The notes below the pieces were generated by a model that saw only the letters and a program-made list of their open reading frames with translations, was not told the DNA's origin and did not search any database. Position numbers and translations under genes: made by a program. A DNA stretch of 64,000 nt, taken from Persephonella marina EX-H1 (lineage in GTDB: Bacteria > Aquificota > Aquificia > Aquificales > Hydrogenothermaceae). Where the stretch lies: the NCBI RefSeq assembly GCF_000021565.1, contig NC_012440.1, positions 1,746,410 to 1,810,409 of the forward strand, written 5' to 3'. Below are positions 47,543 through 57,372 of this stretch, one piece after another; the first letter of the stretch is position 1; the number at the start of each line of letters is the position of its first letter.

Positions 47543-49014
47543 AAAGGATAGATGATCTTTTTGAAGATATCTTTCATAGAGGAAGTTCTGAGAAAGTTTC
47601 CCATCTGACAAACAACTCAAAAAAGGTTAAAAAAGGGTCTGTTTTCTTTGCTATAAAGGGAACAAAGATAGATGGACATCAGTTTATTGAGGATGCCATA
47701 AGAAATGGAGCCTCTGCTGTTGTCTTATCTGACAGGAAAAAGGCAGAGTACTACAGTAAGAAGTATCCTGATGTCACATTTGTTATATCGGATAATATAA
47801 GGAAAACTCAGGCAGAGGTATCAAACAGGTTTTATGATCATCCATCAGAAAAGCTGAAGGTTATTGGTGTTACAGGAACGAATGGTAAGACAACAGTAAC
47901 AAACCTGCTTCTACAGTACCTTGAGCTTGCAGGTAAAAATACAGGAATTATAGGAACTATACATTACAAGTACAGGGAAAAGATATTTGCATCAGGGAGG
48001 ACAACACCTGACTCTATTGAGTGGTTTTACCTTTTGAGTGAGATGAGAGACAGGGGAGCAGATTATGTTGTTGCTGAAGTTTCCTCACACGCTGTAGATC
48101 AGTACAGGGTTTACGGAACTGTATTTCACGGCGGTATATTTACAAATCTTACACAGGATCATCTTGACTACCACAGAGATATGGAAAATTACTTCCAGAC
48201 AAAGAAGAGTTTTTTTGATTATATTAAAATGACAAACCCTGAAGGGGTTATATCAACAAATATTGATGATCATTACGGAAGGAGGATCTATCAGGATTTC
48301 AAAAGCTGTATGAACACTATAAGCTATGGAAGGGATAAGAATGCCCAGTTCAGAGTTTCAGATTTTGTTGTTGATATGAAAGGTGTCTCATTCTGCTATG
48401 AGTATAACGGAATAAAAAGAAGGGTAAAATCAGATCTAAAAGGGGAGTTCAATATATACAATATAGCGGCGGCGTTCTCCTACCTTCTCAGATCGGGATT
48501 TGATATTGATTTTTTACATCACGCCACTGAGAAGCTGAAGCCTATAAGGGGCAGATTTGAGACTGTAGAGAAAGATTTTCTCGTTGTTAATGATTATGCA
48601 CACACACCTGACGCTATAGAAAAGATACTTATGAGCCTAAACCAGATAAAAAAGAACAGGATAATCATAGTTTTTGGAGCAGGTGGAGACAGGGATAGAG
48701 GTAAAAGACCTTTGATGGGTAAGATAGCTGAGGAGCTTGCAGATATAATAATCCTTACATCTGACAACCCAAGATCTGAAGATCCTTCAAGGATAATAGA
48801 GGATATAAAATCAGGTATGAAGATGGAAAAGGAGATTTACGAGATAATAGACAGGGAAGAGGCTATAAAAAAGGCTATTGAGATAGCAAGGAAGGATGAT
48901 ATAGTTCTTATAGCAGGAAAAGGACATGAGACATACCAGATAATAGGGGATAAAACCTATTACTTTGATGATCTTGATGTTGCCAAGAAATATCTTGGAT
49001 TCAGAGATGGTTAA
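47539..49014 (+). CDS. murE: UDP-MurNAc-tripeptide synthetase MurE
   Basis: 491 residues: P-loop GVTGTNGKTTVTNLLLQY, NLTQDHLDYHRDMENYF, DYAHTPDAIEKIL, and LTSDNPRSEDP; the DNPR-x-E motif selects meso-diaminopimelate, so the wall is of the Gram-negative type. Ends 4 bases into a convergent gene. Confidence 0.96.
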   Translation: MKRIDDLFEDIFHRGSSEKVSHLTNNSKKVKKGSVFFAIKGTKIDGHQFIEDAIRNGASAVVLSDRKKAEYYSKKYPDVTFVISDNIRKTQAEVSNRFYDHPSEKLKVIGVTGTNGKTTVTNLLLQYLELAGKNTGIIGTIHYKYREKIFASGRTTPDSIEWFYLLSEMRDRGADYVVAEVSSHAVDQYRVYGTVFHGGIFTNLTQDHLDYHRDMENYFQTKKSFFDYIKMTNPEGVISTNIDDHYGRRIYQDFKSCMNTISYGRDKNAQFRVSDFVVDMKGVSFCYEYNGIKRRVKSDLKGEFNIYNIAAAFSYLLRSGFDIDFLHHATEKLKPIRGRFETVEKDFLVVNDYAHTPDAIEKILMSLNQIKKNRIIIVFGAGGDRDRGKRPLMGKIAEELADIIILTSDNPRSEDPSRIIEDIKSGMKMEKEIYEIIDREEAIKKAIEIARKDDIVLIAGKGHETYQIIGDKTYYFDDLDVAKKYLGFRDG

Positions 49015-50885
49015 CTGAACATCTTCTCTGCAGGTCCAGGTTTTGAGAAGTAATATCCCTGTCCATACTCAAATCCTAACTCTAAAAGCTTTAAGTATAT
49101 CTCCTTATTTTCAACAAACTCAGCTATAGCTATTTTGTTTGTATCCTTACAGTAATTAACCAGGTTTTTCACTATCTTACAGTACTGATCTTTTTTGGGA
49201 ATGTTCTTTATTACAGATCCATCTATTTTTAGATATTTTGATTTTATCTCTGTAAGGTAGTAAAAGTTTATGTATCCTCTACCAAAATCATCAAGGGCGA
49301 TCTCGTACCCTTTTCTGCTCAGCTTTTCTATGTTCTCTTTTAAAGATTCGTAATCTGTTATATCTTCTGTTTCAATAACTTCAAGCTTTATCCTTTTTAC
49401 GTATATATCATCTATCTCCATAAGTATGTTAAGTATACTCTCATTTAAAAAGTCTGTCGGGGCCAGATTTATACTTATATTTACAAGTGGGTACCTTTCC
49501 AATGTTTTTAGGTTGTACTCTATAACATTTTTTGTAAATTTTGAGTATAGGAATGTTCCTTTTATCTGGTCTATATATTTTGCTGGTGGTAGTATTTTAT
49601 CTTTATGAACTATCCTTGCCAGGGCTTCGTAGTAGATAGGCTCCTTTGACTTCAGATTAACAACTGGCTGGTAGTGGCAGATAACCTGACCGTTCTCAAT
49701 GATCTCTTTAAGCTGTGATAGGGAGATATCGCTGTCATCTTTTGCCTCCGTAAATATCTCAATCCTGTTTCTTCCCTCCCTTTTTGCTTTATATAGAGCT
49801 GTGTCAGCCTTTTTAATAGCATCTGTAAGATTTCTTGATTTATCCGTATCCATGTTGATACCTATTGATACTGTTATCCTTATACCGCTGAACTCGGTAT
49901 TCTCAATTGTGTCCATCAGTCTTTCTGCCACTTTCAGACTGTCCTTTTTCTGTTTTCTGTAGTTTTTGAGAAGAACTAAGAACTCCTCACCACCATACCG
50001 GATGATAATATCATCTCTTCTAAGGTTCTGTTTTATAAGTTCAGCGAACTTAGAAAGTACTCTATCACCAATCTCATGACCGTAGGTATCATTTATTCTC
50101 TTAAAGTGATCTATATCAACGAGCATGACTATGTAGTCTTTAAGATCAATAACATCTGTTATCTCCTCGAGGTAGTTCCTGTTGAACACACCTGTCAGAC
50201 TGTCTGTGTAGGCTCTCTGCTTCAGGATGAAGCTTTTTATAAAATAGTAGAATATAAAAAATAGTGTTATAACTGTAAATGTTGCAAGACCAAGGACTCC
50301 CGCTTTTATACTTCCAACAAGATCTTCTATCTCCTTTAATGCTTTAAGTGAAAAATCTATAATTACAGTTCCTGTAACCTTTCCTTCCTTTATTACAGGT
50401 TCAAAGTATGTTATACCGATAGTATTAATGTCCTTATGTATAACGTACTGTGGTTTTTTGTTTTTATAAACAAAATCAAGTATGTTCTTTTCCTCCTTCA
50501 GGGGGATGAAAAGAAAGTTAAAAACGTCCTCTTCTGTAGATACATCAACTATATATCTGTACTTCCCATTGTCATCTTTATATACGATAAATATATGTTT
50601 TAGCTTATCTGTTATGAATAACTGTAGCTTTTCTCTGATCTTCTTTCTGAAGGAGGCATCTTTTAGCATAGATTCAATAAATCCATCATGATCTGTATTT
50701 TCCTTAATAAGTCTCCTGACTGAGTATATAACGTTCTCAACGGAATATTTAATTATTCTGTTTTCTATCTTACGCTGTAAAATAGGAAGGGTGAAGTATA
50801 TGTAACTGTACACAGCGAGAGATATAAGTAAAAATGTTGCCAAGAAAATGATATTTTTCTTCCTGCCTGCTAACATCTTAACCAC
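49011..50885 (-). CDS. Membrane GGDEF-EAL c-di-GMP protein
   Basis: 624 residues. N-terminal membrane segment (about 10-32), an extracytoplasmic sensor domain up to about residue 190, a second segment (about 195-217), then a GGDEF domain (RYGGEEFLVLLKN) and an EAL domain (YYEALARIV, LEVIETEDI, LDDFGRGYINFYYLT, LKIDGSVIKN, AEFVENKE). Both domains keep their signatures, so cyclase and phosphodiesterase activities are possible. Starts at GTG, overlapping the upstream gene by 8 bases. Confidence 0.9.
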   Translation of the reverse strand: MVKMLAGRKKNIIFLATFLLISLAVYSYIYFTLPILQRKIENRIIKYSVENVIYSVRRLIKENTDHDGFIESMLKDASFRKKIREKLQLFITDKLKHIFIVYKDDNGKYRYIVDVSTEEDVFNFLFIPLKEEKNILDFVYKNKKPQYVIHKDINTIGITYFEPVIKEGKVTGTVIIDFSLKALKEIEDLVGSIKAGVLGLATFTVITLFFIFYYFIKSFILKQRAYTDSLTGVFNRNYLEEITDVIDLKDYIVMLVDIDHFKRINDTYGHEIGDRVLSKFAELIKQNLRRDDIIIRYGGEEFLVLLKNYRKQKKDSLKVAERLMDTIENTEFSGIRITVSIGINMDTDKSRNLTDAIKKADTALYKAKREGRNRIEIFTEAKDDSDISLSQLKEIIENGQVICHYQPVVNLKSKEPIYYEALARIVHKDKILPPAKYIDQIKGTFLYSKFTKNVIEYNLKTLERYPLVNISINLAPTDFLNESILNILMEIDDIYVKRIKLEVIETEDITDYESLKENIEKLSRKGYEIALDDFGRGYINFYYLTEIKSKYLKIDGSVIKNIPKKDQYCKIVKNLVNYCKDTNKIAIAEFVENKEIYLKLLELGFEYGQGYYFSKPGPAEKMFS

Positions 50886-51336
50886 TTAATATGTATTTTT
50901 TACTGTCAATGAAGTAGTCATAGTCTTCAGGAAGATGGATTTTCAGGGAATTTATCACCTCTTTGAAAATGATAAGCATTGGCCTTCCATTCCTCCAGGA
51001 AAAAACCCCGAAGCAGTTCTTACAGTATTTTAGAGATTTAAAATCAAGAGAGAATACAGGTTTATTTATCTTTAAAGGCCTTCTCAGGTTTTTTACAAAT
51101 ACAAAGTCTGCATCTTTAATTGATAATGTTACTTTTATATTTGTATACTTTTTGAAAACTTTTATCTCTTCCCTGTCAAGTCCGATAAAATAAACTTTTG
51201 GATTTTTTATCCTGGTCACATCCTTCACAAGTTTTGAAAGTATTTTAATCTCATACATTTTATATACTTCAAGATGCTCTGCGAGTGATGTATTAACGTA
51301 TATCAATGCTAGAAAGATAAATAAAACTTTCTTCAA
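50878..51336 (-). CDS. Small periplasmic protein (YfiR-like position)
   Basis: 152 residues with a signal peptide (MKKVLFIFLALIYVNTSLAE) and a mixed alpha/beta body; a Cys pair in SLKYCKNCFGVFSWRNG. YfiR-type periplasmic proteins of about this size control membrane c-di-GMP cyclases, and this gene sits between a TonB receptor and a GGDEF-EAL gene. I call it YfiR-like by size and place; sequence similarity is not clear. Confidence 0.6.
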   Translation of the reverse strand: MKKVLFIFLALIYVNTSLAEHLEVYKMYEIKILSKLVKDVTRIKNPKVYFIGLDREEIKVFKKYTNIKVTLSIKDADFVFVKNLRRPLKINKPVFSLDFKSLKYCKNCFGVFSWRNGRPMLIIFKEVINSLKIHLPEDYDYFIDSKKYILSG

Positions 51337-53249
51337 AATGCTTTCTCTACAGTTAATATTATTTTCCTGTCATAAACAGGAATAGTTCCTTTCTCTCCAT
51401 ATACATTCATGTATCCTACCTTTTCTGCTCTGTTTAAAAGGTTTTCACCTTTTATTTTTACATACCAGTCATAAGGAAATCTATATGAAAATGCAATATT
51501 CAGATCAAACCTTTCTGATATTTTTATCCCATAAGGTTCATAACTTCCTCTATATATAAGTTCGTTGTACATCTGGAATCTTTTATACTCGGTAAATAAT
51601 TTCAGGTATCCACCTTCCTGAGGTGAAAATCTCTGTGGGATATCGTTATCTGTCAACCAGATGTTAAACTCTAACTTGTTGTAAAAATTTAAGTTGTGTA
51701 TATACCTTATAGAGAAAACATTGAATCGTTCTGTTCCCTGCCTGTTAACGAGTCTTCCTGTTACAGGATCTGTTGTGAATCTTTTTTCAACATTACACCG
51801 TTTGTAATAGAATTTGAGAATGCTGTTTTTCCTGATGTACCTCATCTCAAGAGTTAATACGTTAACATCCATATCATCAAGGTAGTTGTCCTTTGCCAGT
51901 TCAAGGTTGTACATTGAAGGTATTATGTTGAAACGAGAAATAAATCCTTTTAAAACAAGTTTCTTACTTATGAATGAGACAAAACCTGCTCTGAGGTTGA
52001 TTTTTTCATGATTTTTTAAGTGGGAGTATTTATGGATATCATATCTGATACCCCCGATAATGAGATTTCTATCTGTTATACTGTAGCTGTCTTCTATGTA
52101 TCCTGATAGATTCCTGTAAAATTTCACATGAAAAAGATCTTTTTTATCTGTATAACCAGACTGATAGACAAGATTAAGATCATCTAGCTCTTGATTGTGG
52201 TATTTAAGAAACAGTCCGGTTAGAAGTTTATTCCTTTTTGTAGTAAATGTTTTTTCCAGTGTAAGGGAGTATTTGTGGAACTTTCTACTTTCCTTATAGT
52301 AAATTAAAGTATCGGATGGGATTACAGCAGGAGTAAAATCTATACCACCGTCCAGATAACTGTTGTCTTCCACATATTTTCTGCTATTAAAGTCGTAAGA
52401 TACAAAAAGTTTTAATGATCTATCACTGAGCAGTTTTTGAGAAAATGCCAGGTATGCATCCTGGGATCTAATTTTTCCATAATCAGGAGCTGCATCAGAA
52501 GAAAAACCTGAAAGGATACCTCTTTTTACGTCAGAAAAGGAAAACTCAATTAAAGAGTTGTAGTATATGTATTTTATGAAAAGATGTGTTCTTTTCTGAT
52601 CTCTATCTAATTTCTGGTTGTTAATCGTTGGAGATCCATAATTCATATTGGATCTGTTTAACATCAGGAGTAGAGAACTGTTTTCATTTAACTGTTCTGC
52701 TTTTAAAAAATTAACTGTAAAACTCTTTTTCGTGTCTAAAGAGAGTCTACCCTTTGTTATATTTTCCCTTTTTGGATCCTTGGTGTACATCTTGATTATC
52801 ATCTGTGAAGGCTGGTTTGATACAGATATCGCACCAAGTGAGCAGTATATCTCTACATGGTCTATATTATCAAGGGGGTAGTCATCATAAATAAGAAACG
52901 GGCTTGAAGTATGAATTGAACTGACCTCATGGTCATCTATATAAAGTCTGTAAATAATCGGGATTGATGGGGCTGTTCCAGGTAATCCCATACTCTTTAT
53001 ACCAAATCTGTTAAGAAGGAAGTTTGTAAGTGGAAATGAACGGAGGATATCTCCTAAAGTGTAAGCCTGCATAATTTCAAGATCCTTCCTGGTGAATACG
53101 ATAACATGTCCAAGACTCTCTTTCTTTGTTTTGTTTGAAAGATCTGCCTCCTCCTCATATTTTTTTAAGAGCGATCTCAGATCCTCACCATAGGAAAGAA
53201 GAGACAATGTCAGAATAGAAAATAATGTCATAAAAAACTTCTGCATCAT
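51333..53249 (-). CDS. TonB-dependent outer-membrane receptor
   Basis: 638 residues with a signal peptide, plug domain (VIVFTRKDLEIMQAYTLGD, IPIIYRLYIDDHE, YPLDNIDHVEIYCSLG) and a long beta-barrel of alternating strands ending KIILTVEKAF, with the C-terminal Phe of barrels. Ligand unknown. It leads a three-gene operon of receptor, periplasmic protein and c-di-GMP enzyme (4- and 8-base overlaps), an outside-in signalling design. Confidence 0.85.
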   Translation of the reverse strand: MMQKFFMTLFSILTLSLLSYGEDLRSLLKKYEEEADLSNKTKKESLGHVIVFTRKDLEIMQAYTLGDILRSFPLTNFLLNRFGIKSMGLPGTAPSIPIIYRLYIDDHEVSSIHTSSPFLIYDDYPLDNIDHVEIYCSLGAISVSNQPSQMIIKMYTKDPKRENITKGRLSLDTKKSFTVNFLKAEQLNENSSLLLMLNRSNMNYGSPTINNQKLDRDQKRTHLFIKYIYYNSLIEFSFSDVKRGILSGFSSDAAPDYGKIRSQDAYLAFSQKLLSDRSLKLFVSYDFNSRKYVEDNSYLDGGIDFTPAVIPSDTLIYYKESRKFHKYSLTLEKTFTTKRNKLLTGLFLKYHNQELDDLNLVYQSGYTDKKDLFHVKFYRNLSGYIEDSYSITDRNLIIGGIRYDIHKYSHLKNHEKINLRAGFVSFISKKLVLKGFISRFNIIPSMYNLELAKDNYLDDMDVNVLTLEMRYIRKNSILKFYYKRCNVEKRFTTDPVTGRLVNRQGTERFNVFSIRYIHNLNFYNKLEFNIWLTDNDIPQRFSPQEGGYLKLFTEYKRFQMYNELIYRGSYEPYGIKISERFDLNIAFSYRFPYDWYVKIKGENLLNRAEKVGYMNVYGEKGTIPVYDRKIILTVEKAF

Positions 53250-53308
53250 ATTAACCTTTAGCTAAAAATCCTGATTATTAAATTATCGTTCAGTAGACCA
53301 TATTTCTT

Positions 53309-53340
53309 TAAAAGGGAGGCAGCAGAGAAAGCTGCCTAGG
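53309..53340 (-). terminator. Terminator after the sox-linked operon
   Basis: On the minus strand AGGCAGC-TTTCTCT-GCTGCCT is followed by CCCTTTTAAAG. It lies between the last gene of the sox-linked operon (ending 53362) and the TonB receptor start. Confidence 0.7.
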
Positions 53341-53361
53341 GGTCTGGGGGAAAGGGGGAGG

Positions 53362-53865
53362 TTATAAAAGTTCCTGTATAGCTGAATCTATTCTGCCTTC
53401 AAGCTCTTTTACAGCTTCAATAACCTGTTTGTGTTTACTGTTTTTTAGAAGTTCAGATGATTTGGTCCTTACTATGTAGGTGTAGTCGTCATCCTCATAC
53501 TGGTATATGGATATAACCCATGGTGAGAGTACCATCGCGTTCGGATCAACTGTAAATATCTTGTACAGTGTGGTCATACTGGTTACGAGGAAGTTCTGTA
53601 TGTAGGAGATATTCAGCTTGTCAAAGTCCGGAAATATCTTGATGTTGTTTGATAGGGGTGCAGTAGGGTTTGTTGTATCAACAAGGGTTATCTGCTGAGC
53701 CTCCAGGTTGGCTTTCAACAGCTGAATAACCTCATCAGCATCCATCTCAACCCTGTAGATAACAAGCCCGTCTCCAGACGAGCTTTTTACTACTTCTGCA
53801 CTGGCATAAAGCTGTAGAGCGATCAACGCACCTATCACAACTGAAAAAAATCTTTTTATATTCAT
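53362..53865 (-). CDS. Exported DUF302-like protein
   Basis: 167 residues with signal peptide (residues about 1-23). The body has the DUF302 order: EMDADEVIQLLKANLEAQQI, a middle strand KIFTVDPNAMVLSPWVISIY and YTYIVRTKS. DUF302 domains are of unclear function and are frequent near sulfur genes. Fourteen bp from the porin gene in the sox group. No metal-binding Cys. Confidence 0.65.
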   Translation of the reverse strand: MNIKRFFSVVIGALIALQLYASAEVVKSSSGDGLVIYRVEMDADEVIQLLKANLEAQQITLVDTTNPTAPLSNNIKIFPDFDKLNISYIQNFLVTSMTTLYKIFTVDPNAMVLSPWVISIYQYEDDDYTYIVRTKSSELLKNSKHKQVIEAVKELEGRIDSAIQELL

Positions 53866-53878
53866 AACATCCTCCTAC

Positions 53879-55084
53879 TTAGTATATAAACTGGAATCCT
53901 AAACCTACATATGAGAAATCTTTACTTTTATTTTTACCCCATACATAGTGGAGGTTTAACTTTAGCTTGTTTTTGTTGATAAGGTAGTTAATACCAACAT
54001 CGTAAACCTCTTTATCAGAAGCTACACCGAGTGTGTTTGTATCAGCATCTTCCTTTGATGCCATTATTGATGGCTGTATTATCTGGCCGTTTTCAAGTTT
54101 TATGTTGTAACCGAGCTTAACAGACCAGATCGTGTCTGTGGAGTCCTGATTTCCCTTTTCTCTGTAGAGCCAGTCGTACTCAGCATTAAAATCAACAGGT
54201 CCGTAGTTTGATAGAATATCAACAGCGTATATACCGTTCTTGTCAAATATATCTGTTTTACCCTGGTATGTGTAGTTAAGACCTATTGTTGTTCCATTTC
54301 TTTTGCCGTAATATGTTTGTGTGTAGCCCATTTTGTATTTCTTCATCTCTGGGTCACCGATGGTAAATGCTACTCTTACAGCGTACATCGGTGACCATTT
54401 TTCACCATCACCAACTGTAGGCTGTTTTGATCCTGTTCCGTTACCTACGATCTTCTGATGGTTAGTATCAAATATACCCACGTTGTAGTTTACGCTCCAT
54501 CCCTTTCCAAGTTTTAATCCGCCGATATTTATACCTGTTTCCCTTCCAGGTCCTCTACCTACTATATGCTTTCTGAAATCAAAGTTTGGCAGTGATTTCT
54601 GGAATGATATAACCTTGAAAGCTGTTGTTATACTTTCCTTTCCTACCTGAGGTCTGAAGTATCCTATTGAGATATTTGCCCATTCCTTATCAAGATGCCA
54701 TGTCCATATTGCATCCCATATGTAAAACTCTCTGTTTTCCGTTCCATTATCTCCCTTTCCTGCGGTTGTATTAGGTGTTCCTGTTCCTGCTGTGTACTCA
54801 TTTTTACCAAGATTGTCGTAAGCAAACCATACCTTGAAAGTTATGTCTTTTCTTATGTGTCCCTTTACACCAAGTCTTCCCCTTCTGATGTAGATATCGT
54901 TCCTTGCATCCATATTTGGATTTACAGCATCATTTTCCATAGTGTAAATACTCCAAACCTGTACCATCTGGAATATCTCAAGATCTTTTCCATCTCCAAA
55001 GTAAAACTTTGGTGCTGCTGATGCTGTGTTCATAATGAGTGCTGATGAAGCTAAACCAGCGATTGCTAAAGATAACCTTTTCAT
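53879..55084 (-). CDS. Outer-membrane porin (OprO/P-like)
   Basis: 401 residues with a signal peptide ending at MNTASAA, followed by KFYFGDGKDLEIFQMVQVWS and sixteen-odd amphipathic strands; ends YVGLGFQFIY with a C-terminal aromatic residue. Typical of phosphate-selective porin O/P-like barrels. In the sox operon it may admit thiosulfate or other anions; this is inference from its place. Confidence 0.82.
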   Translation of the reverse strand: MKRLSLAIAGLASSALIMNTASAAPKFYFGDGKDLEIFQMVQVWSIYTMENDAVNPNMDARNDIYIRRGRLGVKGHIRKDITFKVWFAYDNLGKNEYTAGTGTPNTTAGKGDNGTENREFYIWDAIWTWHLDKEWANISIGYFRPQVGKESITTAFKVISFQKSLPNFDFRKHIVGRGPGRETGINIGGLKLGKGWSVNYNVGIFDTNHQKIVGNGTGSKQPTVGDGEKWSPMYAVRVAFTIGDPEMKKYKMGYTQTYYGKRNGTTIGLNYTYQGKTDIFDKNGIYAVDILSNYGPVDFNAEYDWLYREKGNQDSTDTIWSVKLGYNIKLENGQIIQPSIMASKEDADTNTLGVASDKEVYDVGINYLINKNKLKLNLHYVWGKNKSKDFSYVGLGFQFIY

Positions 55085-55096
55085 ATCTCTACCTCC

Positions 55097-55630
55097 TTAT
55101 TTTGATGTTATCTCATCAATGATTTTTTTTAGCTGGATATCATGTTTTCTAAGTAACTCAACAGCTTTACTGTCAGGATTCCCCATGTACTTAACGGCAA
55201 GGGAAGGTTTTACCATGCCTATTACAAGATCTCCTTCCTTATTCCTGTAAGTGTATATTCTGTATGGGCAGAAGCCGACAAGCTGTGGGTTGTGTCTCAG
55301 AATAAAGTAACCGTCTGAAAGTTTGCATACCATGTATATATGCATATCTTCCCAGAAATCTGTCCTTCCCTGTTCTTTCATTCCTTCTGATACATGGGCA
55401 ACCTTTATTATCTTGAAGTTCTCCTCCTCAAGTGCTGACCTGATCATAAGATCAGCCTCTTCAAAGCTTATAGACACGGATCTTTCGTATATATCAGGTA
55501 TCTCCGGGTATCTTTTTTCCTCATAGTAATCATCGTCCCATGGATCTCCAGACTCCCAGGATATCTGGGCTGTGCAGGAGATACCTGAGATCGTAACTAT
55601 AAGAAAGAAAAATCTTAAAAACTGTCTCAA
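55097..55630 (-). CDS. DUF302-like lipoprotein
   Basis: I take TTG at 55630 as start: AAGGAGGAATC precedes it and it overlaps the soxB stop as TTGA. The result MRQFLRFFFLIVTISGISC is a clean lipoprotein signal. Body: VSISFEEADLMIRSALEEEN, MVCKLSDGYFILRHNPQLVG, RIYTYRNKEGDLVIGM, a DUF302-type layout. The longer ATG start at 55660 would give an odd basic head. Between soxB and the porin. Confidence 0.65.
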   Translation of the reverse strand: MRQFLRFFFLIVTISGISCTAQISWESGDPWDDDYYEEKRYPEIPDIYERSVSISFEEADLMIRSALEEENFKIIKVAHVSEGMKEQGRTDFWEDMHIYMVCKLSDGYFILRHNPQLVGFCPYRIYTYRNKEGDLVIGMVKPSLAVKYMGNPDSKAVELLRKHDIQLKKIIDEITSK

Positions 55631-57363
55631 CAGATTCCTCCTTCCTTTGGACAGCCACATCTGAAATCAAGGACTTTAACATTTGATTCAGTTGGAGGAT
55701 TGATATTCTTATGTCTCTTTATATACTCGATAACTATATCGTAAACAGGTCTGTGGTCTGGTCTCACATTTTTTCCGGCTCTGTAAAGATTTCCACCCCA
55801 TGCTGATATAACGTATGATCTTTTTGGATCAAGGTCTTTTCCGTTAACCTTTATATTTCTCAGTCTTTTTCCTGCTGGGGCATCTATCTTTATCTCATAC
55901 TCAACACCTAAAAGCCTGCTCATATCTCCACCCTGCTGGTAGAGAGGGTTCTTGTTGAATGCGTTATCTGCAACATCCTCAAGGATCAGTTTTAATTTCT
56001 CTCCTGTCATCTCAAATGTGTAAACATCCGGATATGTTATGGCTGTCATCTCGTAAACATGATCAACTGTTATATCTTCTCCAGGGAGAACTGTTGTTCC
56101 CCATCTGTATCCTGGGGTAAATACTATCTCAGCATCCGTTTCTTCCCTAATTGCCTCACATATAACCCTGTCAAATGTTGAGTAGAATGTATCTCTCTTG
56201 TAAAGGAGCTGCTGTGCAACGCCAATCTTCTCGTTAAGCTTTTTCTCGTAAGGTTTGTAAATATCGGAAACGAGTTTTTCAACTTCAGGATCAGGTTTTA
56301 TAAAGTTTGAGGCTATAGGGATGAGCTTGTAGTTCCATCTCTTTATCTTTTTATTTTTCACCTCAAGATCAAGTCTTCCCAGATACTTCCCGTGACTTCC
56401 TGCTATAACTATCATTGTGTTATTCACAAATATAGGTTTTGGGGCTGGATCGTGTGTGTGTCCGCTGAAGATTATATCTATCCCGTTTACCATTTTCGCC
56501 AGTGCCTGATCAAGGGAAAAGCCGTCGTGTGATAGGAGAACAACGAGATCCACCTTTTTATCGTTTCTAAGCTCGTCAACAAATCCCTGAAGTCTCTCAG
56601 GCTGTATACCAAAAGTCCATCCTTCAGTAAACTGTTTCGGGTTTGCTATAGGTGTGTAAGGAAAGGCATTTCCTATTATGCCTATCTTTACGCCGCCAAC
56701 CTCTTTTATTGTGTATGGCTGAAAAACCAGCTCTTCCCACATCTCGTCAGCTATATTCTGGGCTATAAACTCCGCTTTAAGATGATTTTCAACAAGTTCA
56801 AGAACCCTATCTTTCCCGTAAGTAAACTCCCAGTGTCCGACCATAACATCTATTCCCAGGGCATTCTGGATATCAACAACAGCCTTACCTTTTGTAAAAA
56901 GTGCCACAGCTGTTCCCTGCCATGTATCACCTGAGTCCATAAAAAGAACCTTATCCCTTCCTCTTTCAGCTATTATCTGCTTTACAACTGTAGCCATATA
57001 TGCTGCACCACCCATCTTACCAAACTTTGCTGCCAGTTCCGGGAAATCAATGTAGGTATCAAAGTATGCTCTGAGTGTGTCAGGTTTTACACCGTAGTAG
57101 TCCATATATGCTTTACCACAGAGAAATCCTGGCTTTCCTACAAGTGATGGGTGAGATATAAGTGTTGAAGGCTCTCTCCAGTAGAGAGGTTTAAGGTGTG
57201 CATGCATATCGCATATATGTAAAAGTGTGACATTTCCAACAGGTTTAAAACTGAGAAGGTCTTCTGGATCAATCCTGTTGAGCTGGGCAAGGGCATTACC
57301 ACCTGTAAGTGAGATTCCAGCTATCGCTGCAAGCTCAAGAAAGTCTCTTCTTGTGAGATTCAT
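55627..57363 (-). CDS. soxB: Thiosulfohydrolase SoxB
   Basis: 578 residues, Tat signal (TRRDFLELAAIAGISLTGG). Metallophosphatase-like core with HICDMHAHLKP, MDSGDTWQGTAVALF, GHWEFTYGKDRV, SGHTHDPAPKP (metal ligands), and a C-terminal 5'-nucleotidase-like domain with YQQGGDMSRLLGVEYEI. It hydrolyses the sulfonate from SoxY-bound cysteine S-thiosulfonate in the periplasm. Two Mn ions. No SoxCD, so sulfane sulfur must leave otherwise. Confidence 0.96.
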   Translation of the reverse strand: MNLTRRDFLELAAIAGISLTGGNALAQLNRIDPEDLLSFKPVGNVTLLHICDMHAHLKPLYWREPSTLISHPSLVGKPGFLCGKAYMDYYGVKPDTLRAYFDTYIDFPELAAKFGKMGGAAYMATVVKQIIAERGRDKVLFMDSGDTWQGTAVALFTKGKAVVDIQNALGIDVMVGHWEFTYGKDRVLELVENHLKAEFIAQNIADEMWEELVFQPYTIKEVGGVKIGIIGNAFPYTPIANPKQFTEGWTFGIQPERLQGFVDELRNDKKVDLVVLLSHDGFSLDQALAKMVNGIDIIFSGHTHDPAPKPIFVNNTMIVIAGSHGKYLGRLDLEVKNKKIKRWNYKLIPIASNFIKPDPEVEKLVSDIYKPYEKKLNEKIGVAQQLLYKRDTFYSTFDRVICEAIREETDAEIVFTPGYRWGTTVLPGEDITVDHVYEMTAITYPDVYTFEMTGEKLKLILEDVADNAFNKNPLYQQGGDMSRLLGVEYEIKIDAPAGKRLRNIKVNGKDLDPKRSYVISAWGGNLYRAGKNVRPDHRPVYDIVIEYIKRHKNINPPTESNVKVLDFRCGCPKEGGIC

Positions 57364-57372
57364 AACAGCCTC

